From positions 4,588,001-4,652,000 of the forward strand of contig NZ_CP126095.1 of assembly GCF_030123105.1 (NCBI RefSeq): DNA of 64,000 bases. The letters run 5' to 3'. This DNA comes from Paenibacillus sp. G2S3 (GTDB taxonomy: Bacteria; Bacillota; Bacilli; Paenibacillales; Paenibacillaceae). This document shows, in pieces, positions 34,182-43,633 of the stretch. Position 1 is the first letter of the stretch. Every line of letters starts with the position of its first letter. The notes under the pieces were generated by a model. That model made no database searches. It was not told the DNA's origin and saw only the letters and a list, made by a program, of their open reading frames with translations. The position numbers and the translations under genes were made by a program.

Positions 34182-34368
34182 GTCCTGTAAGCGCTGTACC
34201 TTCTGTTAGATGATCTATAATAGGTTATTTTACTATGGCGAGCGAATTAGCTTCCACAAATCCCCACAGTCATCTATTACCCCGTTTGCGTCCACTTGAA
34301 GAGGTATGGAAAAGAGTCAAGATAAACAATATACTAGCTATAAAGATATTTGTTGAGGTGAATATAAA

Positions 34369-34935
34369 ATGAATGACATTGATGAATCAAAACAACTTGT
34401 ACTACAAATCGGCGGTGCCTTGAAAAAGTACAGAAAAGAAAAAAACATGAACTTAGATGACTTAGCGGAATTAACAGGTGTAAGTAAACTTACTCTGGGG
34501 AATATCGAACGCGGCGAGACAAATCCAACTTTGGCGATTATATGGAAAATTTCAAAAGGCCTATCTTTACCCCTACTAGCTTTGTTCAAATCTGAAGACC
34601 CTGTTAGTTTGTATCGAGCAGGCGAAGGTCTTCGGTTTTCTAATGATCAAAAGAATTGGATCATTGAACCCGTCTTTAAAAACGTAAGCAACGATATTGA
34701 AATGTGTCGAGCTTACTTACAGCCAAATAGTTCGTATCACCCTGAAGGTCATCATGTGAATACAACTGAAATTGCGACAGTAATGACTGGTTCCATTGAA
34801 ATTCAAGTCAATGGTGAGATGTACACATTGAATCAATATGATACGATCAGTTTTCGTGCAGATCGCCCTCACTCTTATACCAATCATACGAATAGCGAAA
34901 CAGTGCTCCATATCTCCTTAAAATATGGTTTCTAA
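34369..34935 (+). CDS. XRE-family transcriptional regulator with cupin domain
   Basis: 188 residues. An N-terminal helix-turn-helix at about 13-67 (LKKYRKEKNMNLDDLAELTG, VSKLTLGNIERGETNPTLA) is joined to a C-terminal small cupin barrel at about 110-180 (YHPEGHHVNTTEIATVMTGS, DTISFRADRPHSYTNH). Such proteins often sense a small metabolite and control a neighbouring transporter or catabolic gene. Here the next gene is an MFS exporter on the same strand. The ATG follows TTGAGGTG. A terminator follows, so the transporter has its own promoter. Confidence 0.9.
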   Translation: MNDIDESKQLVLQIGGALKKYRKEKNMNLDDLAELTGVSKLTLGNIERGETNPTLAIIWKISKGLSLPLLALFKSEDPVSLYRAGEGLRFSNDQKNWIIEPVFKNVSNDIEMCRAYLQPNSSYHPEGHHVNTTEIATVMTGSIEIQVNGEMYTLNQYDTISFRADRPHSYTNHTNSETVLHISLKYGF

Positions 34936-34960
34936 AAGCCGAAAATTTCACTTATAAAAT

Positions 34961-35009
34961 GCAACTCAGTATTCCATTATATATGGGAACTCAGAGTTGT
35001 ATTTTTTTT
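34961..35009 (+). terminator. Rho-independent terminator after the XRE regulator
   Basis: GCAACTC and GAGTTGT close a long imperfect stem that includes TTCCA/TGGGAA, followed by ATTTTTTTT on the plus strand. Confidence 0.85.
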
Positions 35010-35071
35010 AACTAATATAAAGCACTTCAAGTGATAGGACAGTCTTCATAAAGTTAACTATAAAATACTTA

Positions 35072-35100
35072 TTGTTAATTTTAATATATTATAATATACT
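35072..35100 (+). promoter_or_regulatory. Probable promoter of the MFS transporter
   Basis: TTGTTA and TATACT are 17 bases apart in an AT-rich stretch about 85 bases before the start codon. Confidence 0.5.
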
Positions 35101-35186
35101 TTCATTGTCCGCGCGGATGTTATTTCATAGTTTTTCAATCAGCAGAAAACCAAAAGTACACATAATTCTGGAAGGTGAAATGAAGA

Positions 35187-36410
35187 ATGCCGAACAAGAA
35201 AATATTACCATCATCTCTAGGGCTGCTAATACTCGGCATTATTATTATTGCCGCAAATTTACGTGCTCCCTTAACCTCGGTCGGTCCTTTAGTGGGTCTC
35301 ATAAGGGAAGACGTTCATATCTCCAATACTTTAGCAGGCCTGATAACAACGGTACCGTTACTTACCTTTGCTTTATTATCGCCTCTAGTACCAAAACTAG
35401 GACGCAGGTATGGAGTAGAACTTTTAATTTTGTTTGCCCTGATCTTTTTGACTGTTGGTATTGTAATACGTTCTTTAGCTGGCGCTGCAAATCTGTATAT
35501 TGGAACTGCAATTCTTGGATTTGCAATTGCCGTTTGTAATGTATTAATGCCAAGTTTAATCAAACGTGATTTCCCTAATAAAATAGGTGCCATGACTGGT
35601 ATCTTTGGAATTTCAATGAGTTTATCTGGAGCGATCGCATCGGGAATTAGTGTACCGCTAGCCGTTAACGTAGGTTTAAAATGGCAGGGAGCGTTGGGAA
35701 TATGGGGGATCTTAAGCTTTGTATCGATCCTCTGCTGGTCGCCTCAATTAAGGAAGCATACGAAGCGAACAACCTCGACGAGTCAACAGATGGCCTGCAA
35801 TGATGTAAATGTTTGGCGTTCCCCTCTCGCCTGGCAAGTAACCTTGTTTATGGGTATGCAGTCCATGATTTTCTATGTGCTGATCGCATGGTTGCCTGAA
35901 ATTTTAAAGCAGCAAGGCATTGACTCAAGCCAATCAGGATGGTACCTCTCAATAATGCAGTTAGCGCTGCTTCCATTTACCTTTATTGTCCCCGTTATTG
36001 CTGGGCGAATGTCAAGTCAACGTTCGTTAGTGGTCATCACAACCATTTTGCTTTTGACGGGAACGCTCGGACTGCTTTACGGAAGCTCCAATATCATTCT
36101 GTTGTGGATCATCATACTCGGAATTGGTGGAGGCTGCGCCTTTAGCTTATCCATGATGTTTTTCGGTTTACGTACTAAAAATGCGCATCAAGCGGCGGAA
36201 CTGTCTGGTATGGCGCAATCGATCGGATATCTGCTTGCCGCAATCGGTCCTGCCCTTATAGGATATCTGCATGATGCGACAAATAGTTGGAACCTGCCAC
36301 TTTTCATTCTGCTTGGAGCTTCGGCCTTTCTCTTTTTAGTTGGTATAGGAGCAGCAAGAAATCGTTTTGTAGATAGCCAAAATAGTTACGGCGAAATAAA
36401 CTCAAGTTAA
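35187..36410 (+). CDS. MFS transporter of the CynX/NimT type
   Basis: 407 residues with twelve predicted membrane helices, from LGLLILGIIIIAANLRAPLT (12-31) to LFILLGASAFLFLVGIGA. The N-terminal sequence AANLRAPLTSVGPLVGLI and the loop LVPKLGRRYGVE match the cyanate/2-nitroimidazole transporter subgroup of the major facilitator superfamily. Members export or import small anions and drug-like compounds. The real substrate is unknown. It follows the XRE-cupin regulator, which may control it. The start has GAAGGTG nine bases upstream. Confidence 0.9.
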   Translation: MPNKKILPSSLGLLILGIIIIAANLRAPLTSVGPLVGLIREDVHISNTLAGLITTVPLLTFALLSPLVPKLGRRYGVELLILFALIFLTVGIVIRSLAGAANLYIGTAILGFAIAVCNVLMPSLIKRDFPNKIGAMTGIFGISMSLSGAIASGISVPLAVNVGLKWQGALGIWGILSFVSILCWSPQLRKHTKRTTSTSQQMACNDVNVWRSPLAWQVTLFMGMQSMIFYVLIAWLPEILKQQGIDSSQSGWYLSIMQLALLPFTFIVPVIAGRMSSQRSLVVITTILLLTGTLGLLYGSSNIILLWIIILGIGGGCAFSLSMMFFGLRTKNAHQAAELSGMAQSIGYLLAAIGPALIGYLHDATNSWNLPLFILLGASAFLFLVGIGAARNRFVDSQNSYGEINSS

Positions 36411-36438
36411 TTTGGTTAATGTCAGCCAGGAATTTATA

Positions 36439-36537
36439 ATGAATGGCATGACATATGTACCTGAGAATTTCTTGGAAGAAATACTGATCGAAATGGAGAA
36501 AGCGAGTTCGGGAACAGTTGCAAAAAGCCAAATCTAA
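36439..36537 (+). CDS. Possible small ORF, 32 residues
   Basis: MNGMTYVPENFLEEIL and a further sixteen residues, stopping in TAA. An AGGAA sequence lies eight bases before the ATG. There is no known relative that I can name. It could be a remnant of a lost gene, since the whole 36411-36660 gap between the transporter and the terminator has no other content. It may equally be chance. Confidence 0.25.
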   Translation: MNGMTYVPENFLEEILIEMEKASSGTVAKSQI

Positions 36538-36663
36538 ATTAGAGCGAAAAACACCCAATATAAGCCCTCCAAATGAAATAGCGTCAGTGGAGTCCGAAAG
36601 ACTACTTCAAAGGTGGTACTGACGGCGGCATGTGGAAGCTAGCAACCAACAAGCCAGAATAAC

Positions 36664-36703
36664 AAAACAGCGATTCTCTAATAACATGAGAATCGCTGTT
36701 TTT
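36664..36703. terminator. Bidirectional terminator between the transporter and tyrA
   Basis: AAAACAGCGATTCTC and GAGAATCGCTGTTTT are perfect inverses around nine bases, with A and T runs at the ends. It stops transcription from the trp-his-tyr operon on the minus strand and from the island on the plus strand. Confidence 0.9.
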
Positions 36704-36747
36704 ACTATTTATTACGATTTGAAAATGACCCGGAGCGAACCTTAATA

Positions 36748-37842
36748 CTACACATATACGGTATAATCGTGCTCCTGCAGGAGCACTTTCGCTCGTTCCA
36801 TATCGTTCTCCTGTCGGAAAGATAGGCGCATAATACCAGGCACATCTTCACGGCTCTCGATGATTTGTACGTTGCTAAGGTTAATCCCTTGGTCCCCCAG
36901 CTCAGTAGCAATACGACCGATAATCCCCGGATGATCCGGTACATCAATATGTAGGTCAAATAAAGGCGCTATCATACCTTTACGCCGTTCAGGTAACTGA
37001 CTGCGGAAGCCATTTGCTTCTTGAAAGGCCTCTTCAATCCCTACGCCATCTTCACTTTCCAGTAGACGAACAAAAGATGAAACTTCCTCATTCCAATCCT
37101 TCAATAAACGAAGCATTACGGAACGATTGTTCAGCAAAATGTCTCGCCAAATTATAGGATCGCTGGACGCAATCCGAGTGATATCCCGAAAGCCCCCTGC
37201 CGCTAAAGTGCTATATAAGGAGTCGGTATCGTCATAGGCACGAATCTGATTTACCAAAGCAACAGCAATAATATGCGGTAAATGACTAATGGCGCCTACA
37301 ATCTCATCATGACGTTCTGGATCAAGGCGTACAATCTGCGCTCTGGTGTGTTGTAGTAAAGACTCCAGTGCTTGATAAGGCTCGTTTGGCACTCCAGGAG
37401 GAGGCGTCAACACATAATAGGCATTCTCAAATAGCAGTGATGAAGCTGCCTCAACACCTGAGCGCTCTGATCCTGCCATTGGGTGTCCGCCGATAAAATG
37501 TACTCCAGGAATATCTAAGGAGACCGCACATGCGGCAATACTAGCTTTCGTGCTTCCTACATCTGTAATAATGCAGCCGGGTTTTAGAGGCAAATTGCTT
37601 AATTGCTGCAGATAATCCTCTAACATCCCTACCGGTACACATAAAAAAATGAAATCAGCATCAAGTGCCGCTTCTTCAACAGAAAGCGTGGCATGATCTA
37701 CCACACCTCTGCTTATATATTTACTCGCGGATTCAGGACGGTGGGCATGTCCTACGACGGTCAGGCCCTCCTTGCCTTTAAAGCAAAGGGCCAGTGAGCC
37801 TCCGATCAGACCGACACCGAATATAGCTATTTTTGTCGTCAT
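36748..37842 (-). CDS. tyrA: Prephenate dehydrogenase with C-terminal ACT domain
   Basis: Oxidises prephenate to 4-hydroxyphenylpyruvate for tyrosine. 364 residues: Rossmann domain opening IAIFGVGLIGGSLALCFKG (5-23), catalytic HFIGGHPMAGSERSG (about 113-127), helical dimer domain, and an ACT domain at about 293-364 (LHIDVPDHPGIIGRIATELG), which usually binds tyrosine for feedback control. It is the last gene of the trpEDCFBA-hisC-tyrA operon, as in B. subtilis, where aroE would follow. Here a terminator follows instead. Confidence 0.95.
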   Translation of the reverse strand: MTTKIAIFGVGLIGGSLALCFKGKEGLTVVGHAHRPESASKYISRGVVDHATLSVEEAALDADFIFLCVPVGMLEDYLQQLSNLPLKPGCIITDVGSTKASIAACAVSLDIPGVHFIGGHPMAGSERSGVEAASSLLFENAYYVLTPPPGVPNEPYQALESLLQHTRAQIVRLDPERHDEIVGAISHLPHIIAVALVNQIRAYDDTDSLYSTLAAGGFRDITRIASSDPIIWRDILLNNRSVMLRLLKDWNEEVSSFVRLLESEDGVGIEEAFQEANGFRSQLPERRKGMIAPLFDLHIDVPDHPGIIGRIATELGDQGINLSNVQIIESREDVPGIMRLSFRQENDMERAKVLLQEHDYTVYV

Positions 37843-37889
37843 GTTCTTTGAACTACCTGCCTTTTTTAGTCTAGTCTTGCTGTTTATTA

Positions 37890-38987
37890 CTAAGCGCGCA
37901 CACCATACTCTATAAGAATTTGTTCCAGCGCAGTTATAAAAGCTGTGTTCTGTTCAGCGGAGCCCACAGTAACACGAATATAAGTAGGGTAAACTTGATG
38001 GCCCGCTCTTACGATAATTCCTTTACGCATCAAAGCATCAAAAACCTCTGTTGAAGGTTTACGAACATCTACCATAATAAAGTTCCCGTGTGCAGGGAAG
38101 GCTTCTAGGCCCAAACGTTTGAACTCACCTTGTAATTGCACAATACCAGCGCTATTAAGACGACGGCATTCCTTCACGTAATCTTGGTCATTCAAGGCAG
38201 CAAGAGCCGCCGCTTGCGCAAGACGAGAGGTGTTGAAAGGCTCACGTACCTTGTTAATCAATGAGATAATCTCAGGACTAGCAACACCATAACCAATACG
38301 CAATGCAGCTAAGCCATAAATTTTGGAGAAGGTGCGAAGCACAACCAGATTGTTATAACGATTCAATAATTGGATGCCATCGGAGTAAGAAAGATCTGTT
38401 ACATACTCGCAGTATGCTTCATCAAGGACAACCATTACATTGGAAGGCACAGCATCAAGGAAAGAAACCAAGGCTTCCTCTGGCACAATCGTTCCTGTTG
38501 GGTTATTCGGATTACAGATCCAGATCACCTTCGTACGGTCCGTAATACGGGCCAGCATTCCATCCAGATCATGTGTACCATTTACTAGTGGTACCTCAAT
38601 GGATACTGCACTTTCGATATCTGCGTTACTCTTATACACAGAGAAGGTCTGGTCAGCCATGATTGTCTCATCACCTGGCAAGAAGAAGGCACGAGCAATA
38701 AGAGCAATAATCTCATCAGAGCCACAGCCAAAAATAATATTATCGCTATTCACACCAAGACGGCTGGCAAGTGCTGCCGTCAACTCCACAGCCGAGCCGT
38801 CCGGATAAAGATAAAGATTCTCAAGCTCTGCTAGAATAGCTTCTTTTGCACTTGGTGAAGCTCCATACGGGTTCTCATTGGATGCAAGCTTAATAACCTC
38901 ACTTAAGCCGAGCTCCTTCTTAACTTCGTCTATAGGTTTCCCTGGTTTGTAGACAGGGAGATTAACTATATTCGGTTTTGGATTCAT
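37890..38987 (-). CDS. hisC: Histidinol-phosphate/aromatic aminotransferase
   Basis: PLP-dependent class I/II aminotransferase, 365 residues from the ATG at 38987 (behind GCGAGGAC). Key motifs: IKLASNENPYGASPSA (about 27-42), YPDGSAVELTAALA, DETIMADQTFSVYK, WICNPNNPTGT, the Schiff-base lysine in LRTFSKIYGLAALRIGYG (near 228) and NFIMVDVRKPS. In Bacillus this enzyme serves both histidine and aromatic amino acid synthesis, in line with its place between trpA and tyrA. Confidence 0.95.
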   Translation of the reverse strand: MNPKPNIVNLPVYKPGKPIDEVKKELGLSEVIKLASNENPYGASPSAKEAILAELENLYLYPDGSAVELTAALASRLGVNSDNIIFGCGSDEIIALIARAFFLPGDETIMADQTFSVYKSNADIESAVSIEVPLVNGTHDLDGMLARITDRTKVIWICNPNNPTGTIVPEEALVSFLDAVPSNVMVVLDEAYCEYVTDLSYSDGIQLLNRYNNLVVLRTFSKIYGLAALRIGYGVASPEIISLINKVREPFNTSRLAQAAALAALNDQDYVKECRRLNSAGIVQLQGEFKRLGLEAFPAHGNFIMVDVRKPSTEVFDALMRKGIIVRAGHQVYPTYIRVTVGSAEQNTAFITALEQILIEYGVRA

Positions 38988-39046
38988 GAATAGTCCTCGC
39001 TCTCCATAGTTGATTACTCCACTATACACAGGTCAAAATGACACTG

Positions 39047-39871
39047 TTATGGTCTTTTTAATTGTGCCACAAATTCTCGAATTTGCAACAGCCCCTCATT
39101 CCGCGTGGCAGGATTATCGAGGAGCGGAATGACCTCTTCTATTTTGCGAACAATGGCACTACCTACTACAACACCATCGCAAATCTGAGCAAAGCGGGCA
39201 ACCTGCTCGCCAGTTGAAATACCAAATCCTACAGCCACTGGCAGATCCGTAGCTTGACGCACGGAATCAATAAACGTCTCTACATCAGCATGGAAAGTGG
39301 ATCGTTCCCCTGTCACACCTAACGAGGATACACAATAGATAAACCCACTCGCACCTGAGACAATCTTTGCAATCCGTTCACTGGAGGTCGGTGCAACCAA
39401 TGGAATGAGATTAACGCCAACCTCACTACTACGGCGTCGCATCTCCTCTGATTCCTCGACAGGAAGATCTGGGATAATGAGTCCACTAATCTCATGAGCG
39501 TTCAGTTCGGCGAAAAATGTATCCAGCCCCATTTGCAAGATTGGATTATAATAGGAAAACAAAATAAATGGCAAGCTACTTCCGGCTTGGCGAGCTTTTA
39601 ATGCGGTCTCCATGCAGGTACGCAGGTGAACCTCACCCCGCAGAGCTCGTGCAGACGCTCGCTGAATGACAGGACCATCCGCTAGCGGATCAGAATAAGG
39701 TACGCCTAGCTCCAAAATATCTGCACCGGCCGCCTCCAGTTCTGCGATGATAGCAAGAGTAGTCTCCAGATCAGGGTCTCCAACCGTCAGAAAAGGAATT
39801 AATGCTGTCCGTTCTTCAGCCTTAAGTTTCCGGAATACTAAATCCATTCGGTTTGTAGTTTCGGTTGTCAT
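39047..39871 (-). CDS. trpA: Tryptophan synthase alpha subunit
   Basis: 274 residues of a TIM barrel that splits indole-3-glycerol phosphate. Catalytic Glu in [19 protein letters not shown] (near 54) and Asp in [12 protein letters not shown] (near 136) are both present. The phosphate-binding [13 protein letters not shown] and GVVVGSAIV segments follow. Start overlaps the end of trpB by four bases. Confidence 0.97.
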   Translation of the reverse strand: MTTETTNRMDLVFRKLKAEERTALIPFLTVGDPDLETTLAIIAELEAAGADILELGVPYSDPLADGPVIQRASARALRGEVHLRTCMETALKARQAGSSLPFILFSYYNPILQMGLDTFFAELNAHEISGLIIPDLPVEESEEMRRRSSEVGVNLIPLVAPTSSERIAKIVSGASGFIYCVSSLGVTGERSTFHADVETFIDSVRQATDLPVAVGFGISTGEQVARFAQICDGVVVGSAIVRKIEEVIPLLDNPATRNEGLLQIREFVAQLKRP

Positions 39872-41067
39872 TCGTTTCCCTTCCCTTCTGTGTACGCCAT
39901 AATGGATTCCACATCTTTGTCTCCCCGGCCTGACAGGCAGATAACAACAATATCATCCTTGGTAAGGGTTGGACCCATCTTCACTACATGGGCAATCGCA
40001 TGGGCTGACTCCAGCGCTGGAATAATGCCTTCCGTTACACATAGCAGCTTCAGTGCATCAAGTGCCTCTGCATCTGTAATGGGGACATATTTTGCGCGTT
40101 CGATATCTTTTAAATAGGAGTGTTCAGGTCCTACACCAGGATAATCCAGACCTGCCGAGATGGAATGTGCCTCTGTTACTTGACCATGCTCATCCTGCAG
40201 TAGATAACTCATCGAACCCTGGAATACGCCATGAGTCCCCTTACTCATCGTAGCCGCATGAAAAGGTGTGTCAATTCCTTTGCCTGCTGCCTCAACACCG
40301 ATCATACCGACACTTTTATCCTCAACGAATGGATAGAACATACCGATTGCATTACTACCGCCACCTACGGCAGCTACGAGAACATCCGGCAGTCTTCCTT
40401 CAGCCTCAAGAATCTGGCGCCGCGTTTCATCACCAATAACCCGCTGAAAGTTACGAACCATCATCGGATATGGATGTGGGCCTACGGCAGAACCTAGAAT
40501 GTAAAAAGTGTCCTCCACATTGCTAACCCAGTAGCGAAGGGCTTCGTTGCCGGCATCTTTTAAGGTGCGTGATCCGGAAGTAACAGGAATCACTTCAGCA
40601 CCAAGCAGCTTCATACGGAATACATTGAGTGCCTGGCGACGAGTATCCTCTTCTCCCATAAACACCTTACATTCCATACCAAGTAGAGCTGCAACCGTAG
40701 CAGTAGCTACACCATGCTGACCTGCTCCAGTCTCAGCGATCACCTTGGTTTTACCCATCATTTTAGCCAGAATCCCCTGACCAATCGCATTGTTAATCTT
40801 ATGAGCACCCGTATGATTCAAATCTTCACGCTTCAAATATATTTTAGCTTCTCCCAGATGCTTACTTAGACGCTCCGCATAATACAGCGGGGTCTCCCGT
40901 CCGGAATATTGCTTTAATAGATAATCTATTTCTTCTTGAAAAGCCGGGTCCGCCGAATACTTCTGATAGGCTTCCTCCAACTCAATCAATGCAGTCATCA
41001 AAGTTTCGGGCACGAAGCGCCCTCCGAATGAACCGAAACGTCCATGCTGGTCCGGTACTTGTGTCAT
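39868..41067 (-). CDS. trpB: Tryptophan synthase beta subunit
   Basis: 399 residues, PLP enzyme that condenses indole with serine. The lysine of [17 protein letters not shown] (about 90), [18 protein letters not shown], the phosphate-binding VGGGSNAIG and LSGRGDKDV near the C-terminus are all conserved. It overlaps trpF by four bases upstream and trpA by four bases downstream. Confidence 0.98.
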   Translation of the reverse strand: MTQVPDQHGRFGSFGGRFVPETLMTALIELEEAYQKYSADPAFQEEIDYLLKQYSGRETPLYYAERLSKHLGEAKIYLKREDLNHTGAHKINNAIGQGILAKMMGKTKVIAETGAGQHGVATATVAALLGMECKVFMGEEDTRRQALNVFRMKLLGAEVIPVTSGSRTLKDAGNEALRYWVSNVEDTFYILGSAVGPHPYPMMVRNFQRVIGDETRRQILEAEGRLPDVLVAAVGGGSNAIGMFYPFVEDKSVGMIGVEAAGKGIDTPFHAATMSKGTHGVFQGSMSYLLQDEHGQVTEAHSISAGLDYPGVGPEHSYLKDIERAKYVPITDAEALDALKLLCVTEGIIPALESAHAIAHVVKMGPTLTKDDIVVICLSGRGDKDVESIMAYTEGKGNE

Positions 41068-41741
41068 GATTGCTTCACCCTTTCCACAAAAGCTGTCATT
41101 TTAATAATATCTTTAATGCCTTCACTCTCTACTCCACTGGATACATCTACTCCGTACGGAGCATAGGTATCTAGCAGCTCTCCAACGTTATTTGGATGAA
41201 GTCCTCCAGCTACAAACAATGGCAAACCAATTCGTAGCGCGATTTCCTGATAACCAGGTAATCTCTCCCAAGCGAACGTGCGCCCAGAGCCACCGCTCTG
41301 CTGAGGATCATAAGTATCTAACAGCACCGCATCAACAGAGCCTGCGTATTGTTCCAATGTATATTTGTTATCAGCGTCATCACGCTCTTTATCAGTAACA
41401 GACAATGCCTTCCATACCTGTACTTGCGGGAAAGCTTGCCGGACCTTTTGACAAAAAGCTGGACTTTCCTGCCCATGTAGCTGAATGACATCTAGTGGTG
41501 CTACAGAGAGCAGCTCTCCCAGCTCATCTAGCTCCGGATTAACAAAAACCCCAGCAGCTTTAGGCTTTTCACTAGTCTTCCATTGTGGAAGCTCAGCTAT
41601 CAGTTCGGAAGCACACTCCAAAGTTACCCTGCGACGACTAGGCGCAAATACAAATCCGATATAATCTAGTGGTAAGTGTACCATAGATTTTAGCACTTCA
41701 ACGTCCTGAAGTCCACAGATTTTTACCAATGTCTCAGCCAT
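41064..41741 (-). CDS. trpF: Phosphoribosylanthranilate isomerase
   Basis: About 225 residues. VKICGLQD at the start carries the catalytic Cys, the catalytic Asp is in [19 protein letters not shown] (near 135), and [11 protein letters not shown] binds the phosphate. I start it at 41741 ([10 protein letters not shown]) behind AAAGGACC, which overlaps trpC by eight bases. Confidence 0.95.
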   Translation of the reverse strand: MAETLVKICGLQDVEVLKSMVHLPLDYIGFVFAPSRRRVTLECASELIAELPQWKTSEKPKAAGVFVNPELDELGELLSVAPLDVIQLHGQESPAFCQKVRQAFPQVQVWKALSVTDKERDDADNKYTLEQYAGSVDAVLLDTYDPQQSGGSGRTFAWERLPGYQEIALRIGLPLFVAGGLHPNNVGELLDTYAPYGVDVSSGVESEGIKDIIKMTAFVERVKQS

Positions 41742-42564
41742 GCCGGACACGGTCCTTTCCATTTGGAAGCCTTCCTAGCAATCCATTTACCGCATCTTCT
41801 ACATTAGCTTGACGCATTAGGTATTCCCCTACGAGTACCCCGTGAGCGCCAGTCGTTCTTAGGTAGTCAATATCACTTGGCCCTGCAATTCCGCTTTCAC
41901 TAATCACAGGAACCCCTTGAGGTACTAGTGCTGCCAGCTCTGCCGTTGTCTCTAAGGATGTCTCAAAGGTACGCAGATTACGATTATTAATGCCCAGCAG
42001 TACATTAGAATGAGTTATCTTGTCTGTACTTAATACCACCGCAAGCTCATTTCGATCATGAACTTCGATCAATATATCCATTCCAAGCCCTGTAGCTATT
42101 TCTATAAAATGAGTCAGTTTATCCGGTGTCAAAATAGCAACGATTAACAACACCGCATCTGCCCCAAGAATTCGCGCTTCATAAATTTGTTTCTCATCGA
42201 TAATAAAATCTTTGCGAAGCAGCGGCAGATTTACAGCCTCCTTCACTTGCTGCAAGTAAGCAGCGCTGCCCTGAAAATAATCCGTATCCGTCAAAACAGA
42301 TAAACAATCAGCGCCTCCCGCTTCATAACCTTTTGCAATGGCAACAGGATCGAAATCTTCACGAATCAACCCTTTAGAAGGGGAAGCCTTCTTCACCTCA
42401 GCAATCAAACCCATATCTCTGTTCTTCCCTTGGGTCAGAGCCTTACGAAAGCCCCTAGTCTGAGGAAGTGCTGCTATTTCACGCTCGACTTGAGCTAGAG
42501 AAAAGCTATCACTGAGGGCCTCCACCTCTTTAATCTTAGTTGCGACAATTTTATCAAGATACAT
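41734..42564 (-). CDS. trpC: Indole-3-glycerol phosphate synthase
   Basis: 276 residues. LIAEVKKASPSKGLIREDFD (about 53-72) holds the two catalytic lysines, LLRKDFIIDEKQIYEARILG the next, then LLGINNRNLRTFETSLE and VISESGIAGPSDI. It is a separate enzyme, not fused to trpF. It overlaps trpD by eleven bases upstream. Confidence 0.97.
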   Translation of the reverse strand: MYLDKIVATKIKEVEALSDSFSLAQVEREIAALPQTRGFRKALTQGKNRDMGLIAEVKKASPSKGLIREDFDPVAIAKGYEAGGADCLSVLTDTDYFQGSAAYLQQVKEAVNLPLLRKDFIIDEKQIYEARILGADAVLLIVAILTPDKLTHFIEIATGLGMDILIEVHDRNELAVVLSTDKITHSNVLLGINNRNLRTFETSLETTAELAALVPQGVPVISESGIAGPSDIDYLRTTGAHGVLVGEYLMRQANVEDAVNGLLGRLPNGKDRVRHG

Positions 42565-43594
42565 AATTAAGCTCCTCCGTCATCACAACAAGCTGTTCCA
42601 GCTTGGATAATGCCTTACCTGAATCCACTACTTCTTTAGCTTTCTCGACGCCCCCAGCCAAGGTATCTGCCAGACCTGCAACATATATACATGCTCCTGC
42701 ATTAGCTAACACGATATCTCGATAAGGATTGATCTCACCTTGGAGCACAGAAGTAATAATTGCTGCGTTCTCAGCTGCGTCTCCACCCAAAACAGCTTCA
42801 AGCGGATGTCTGTTAAGACCTAATCCCTCCGGAGTAATTTCATAAGTGGTCACTATACCCTCTTTTAGTTCAGACACTAATGTAGAGGCTGAGATGCTGA
42901 TTTCGTCCAGACCATCCGAACTACTTACAACCATCGCACGCTTAGAACCCAGCTCCTTCAGTACATTAGCCACCGTCTCGGTCTTATCCCGATCATAAAT
43001 CCCAAGTAACTGACGGTCAGCTCCAGCAGGATTCGTAAGAGGACCCAGCATATTGAAGATCGTACGTACACCAAGCTCTTTACGAGGAGCTGCTGCATGC
43101 CGCATCGAGGGATGATAAATTTGTGCGAATAAAAAGCAAATGCCGATACGATCCAGACATTCTCGGGCCTGGTCTGCATTCAGATGAATGTTTACGCCAA
43201 GGGCTTCAAGTACATCCGCACTTCCCGCTCTGCCAGAAGCAGAGCGATTGCCATGCTTTGCAACTCTTACAGAAGCCGCTGATGAAATAATCGCTGAGGC
43301 GGTTGAAATATTAAATTTATGGATGCCGGAACCGCCCGTACCACAAGTATCTAACAAGCGTGCGCGATCAGTCAGTACGGATGTGCCGAACCCTCTCATG
43401 GCTTCCGCAAAACCCGTAATCTCCTCCACGGTTTCTCCTTTAATTCGTAAAGCGGTCAGCAGTGAACCGATTTGCGCTTGTGAAGCATCTCCTAGCATTA
43501 TAGCACCCATTATATCCCGTGCTTCTGTACGTGTCAGATTCTTGCCTTCGATCAGTCCGGCGATTCCTGATTGTATTAATTTCGTTGCATCCAT
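42554..43594 (-). CDS. trpD: Anthranilate phosphoribosyltransferase
   Basis: 346 residues. The signature DTCGTGGSGIHKFNISTASA (about 82-101) binds phosphoribosyl pyrophosphate. VAKHGNRSASGRAGSADVLEALG (short form KHGNRSASGRAGSADVLE) and FLFAQIYHPSMRHAAAPRKE (as FAQIYHPSMRH) are also conserved. The ATG at 43594 has GGGAGG nine bases upstream. The glutamine amidotransferase TrpG is not encoded in the operon, as in B. subtilis, where PabA serves both pathways. Confidence 0.96.
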   Translation of the reverse strand: MDATKLIQSGIAGLIEGKNLTRTEARDIMGAIMLGDASQAQIGSLLTALRIKGETVEEITGFAEAMRGFGTSVLTDRARLLDTCGTGGSGIHKFNISTASAIISSAASVRVAKHGNRSASGRAGSADVLEALGVNIHLNADQARECLDRIGICFLFAQIYHPSMRHAAAPRKELGVRTIFNMLGPLTNPAGADRQLLGIYDRDKTETVANVLKELGSKRAMVVSSSDGLDEISISASTLVSELKEGIVTTYEITPEGLGLNRHPLEAVLGGDAAENAAIITSVLQGEINPYRDIVLANAGACIYVAGLADTLAGGVEKAKEVVDSGKALSKLEQLVVMTEELNYVS

Positions 43595-43633
43595 AATGTT
43601 CATCCTCCCAGCCTTAATGAGTTACTATATAAA

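Noticed and set aside
34095..34190. A short protein encoded by the candidate small RNA
   Set aside because: The ATG is about five bases from the likely transcript start without a ribosome binding site, and the frame passes through the terminator stem.
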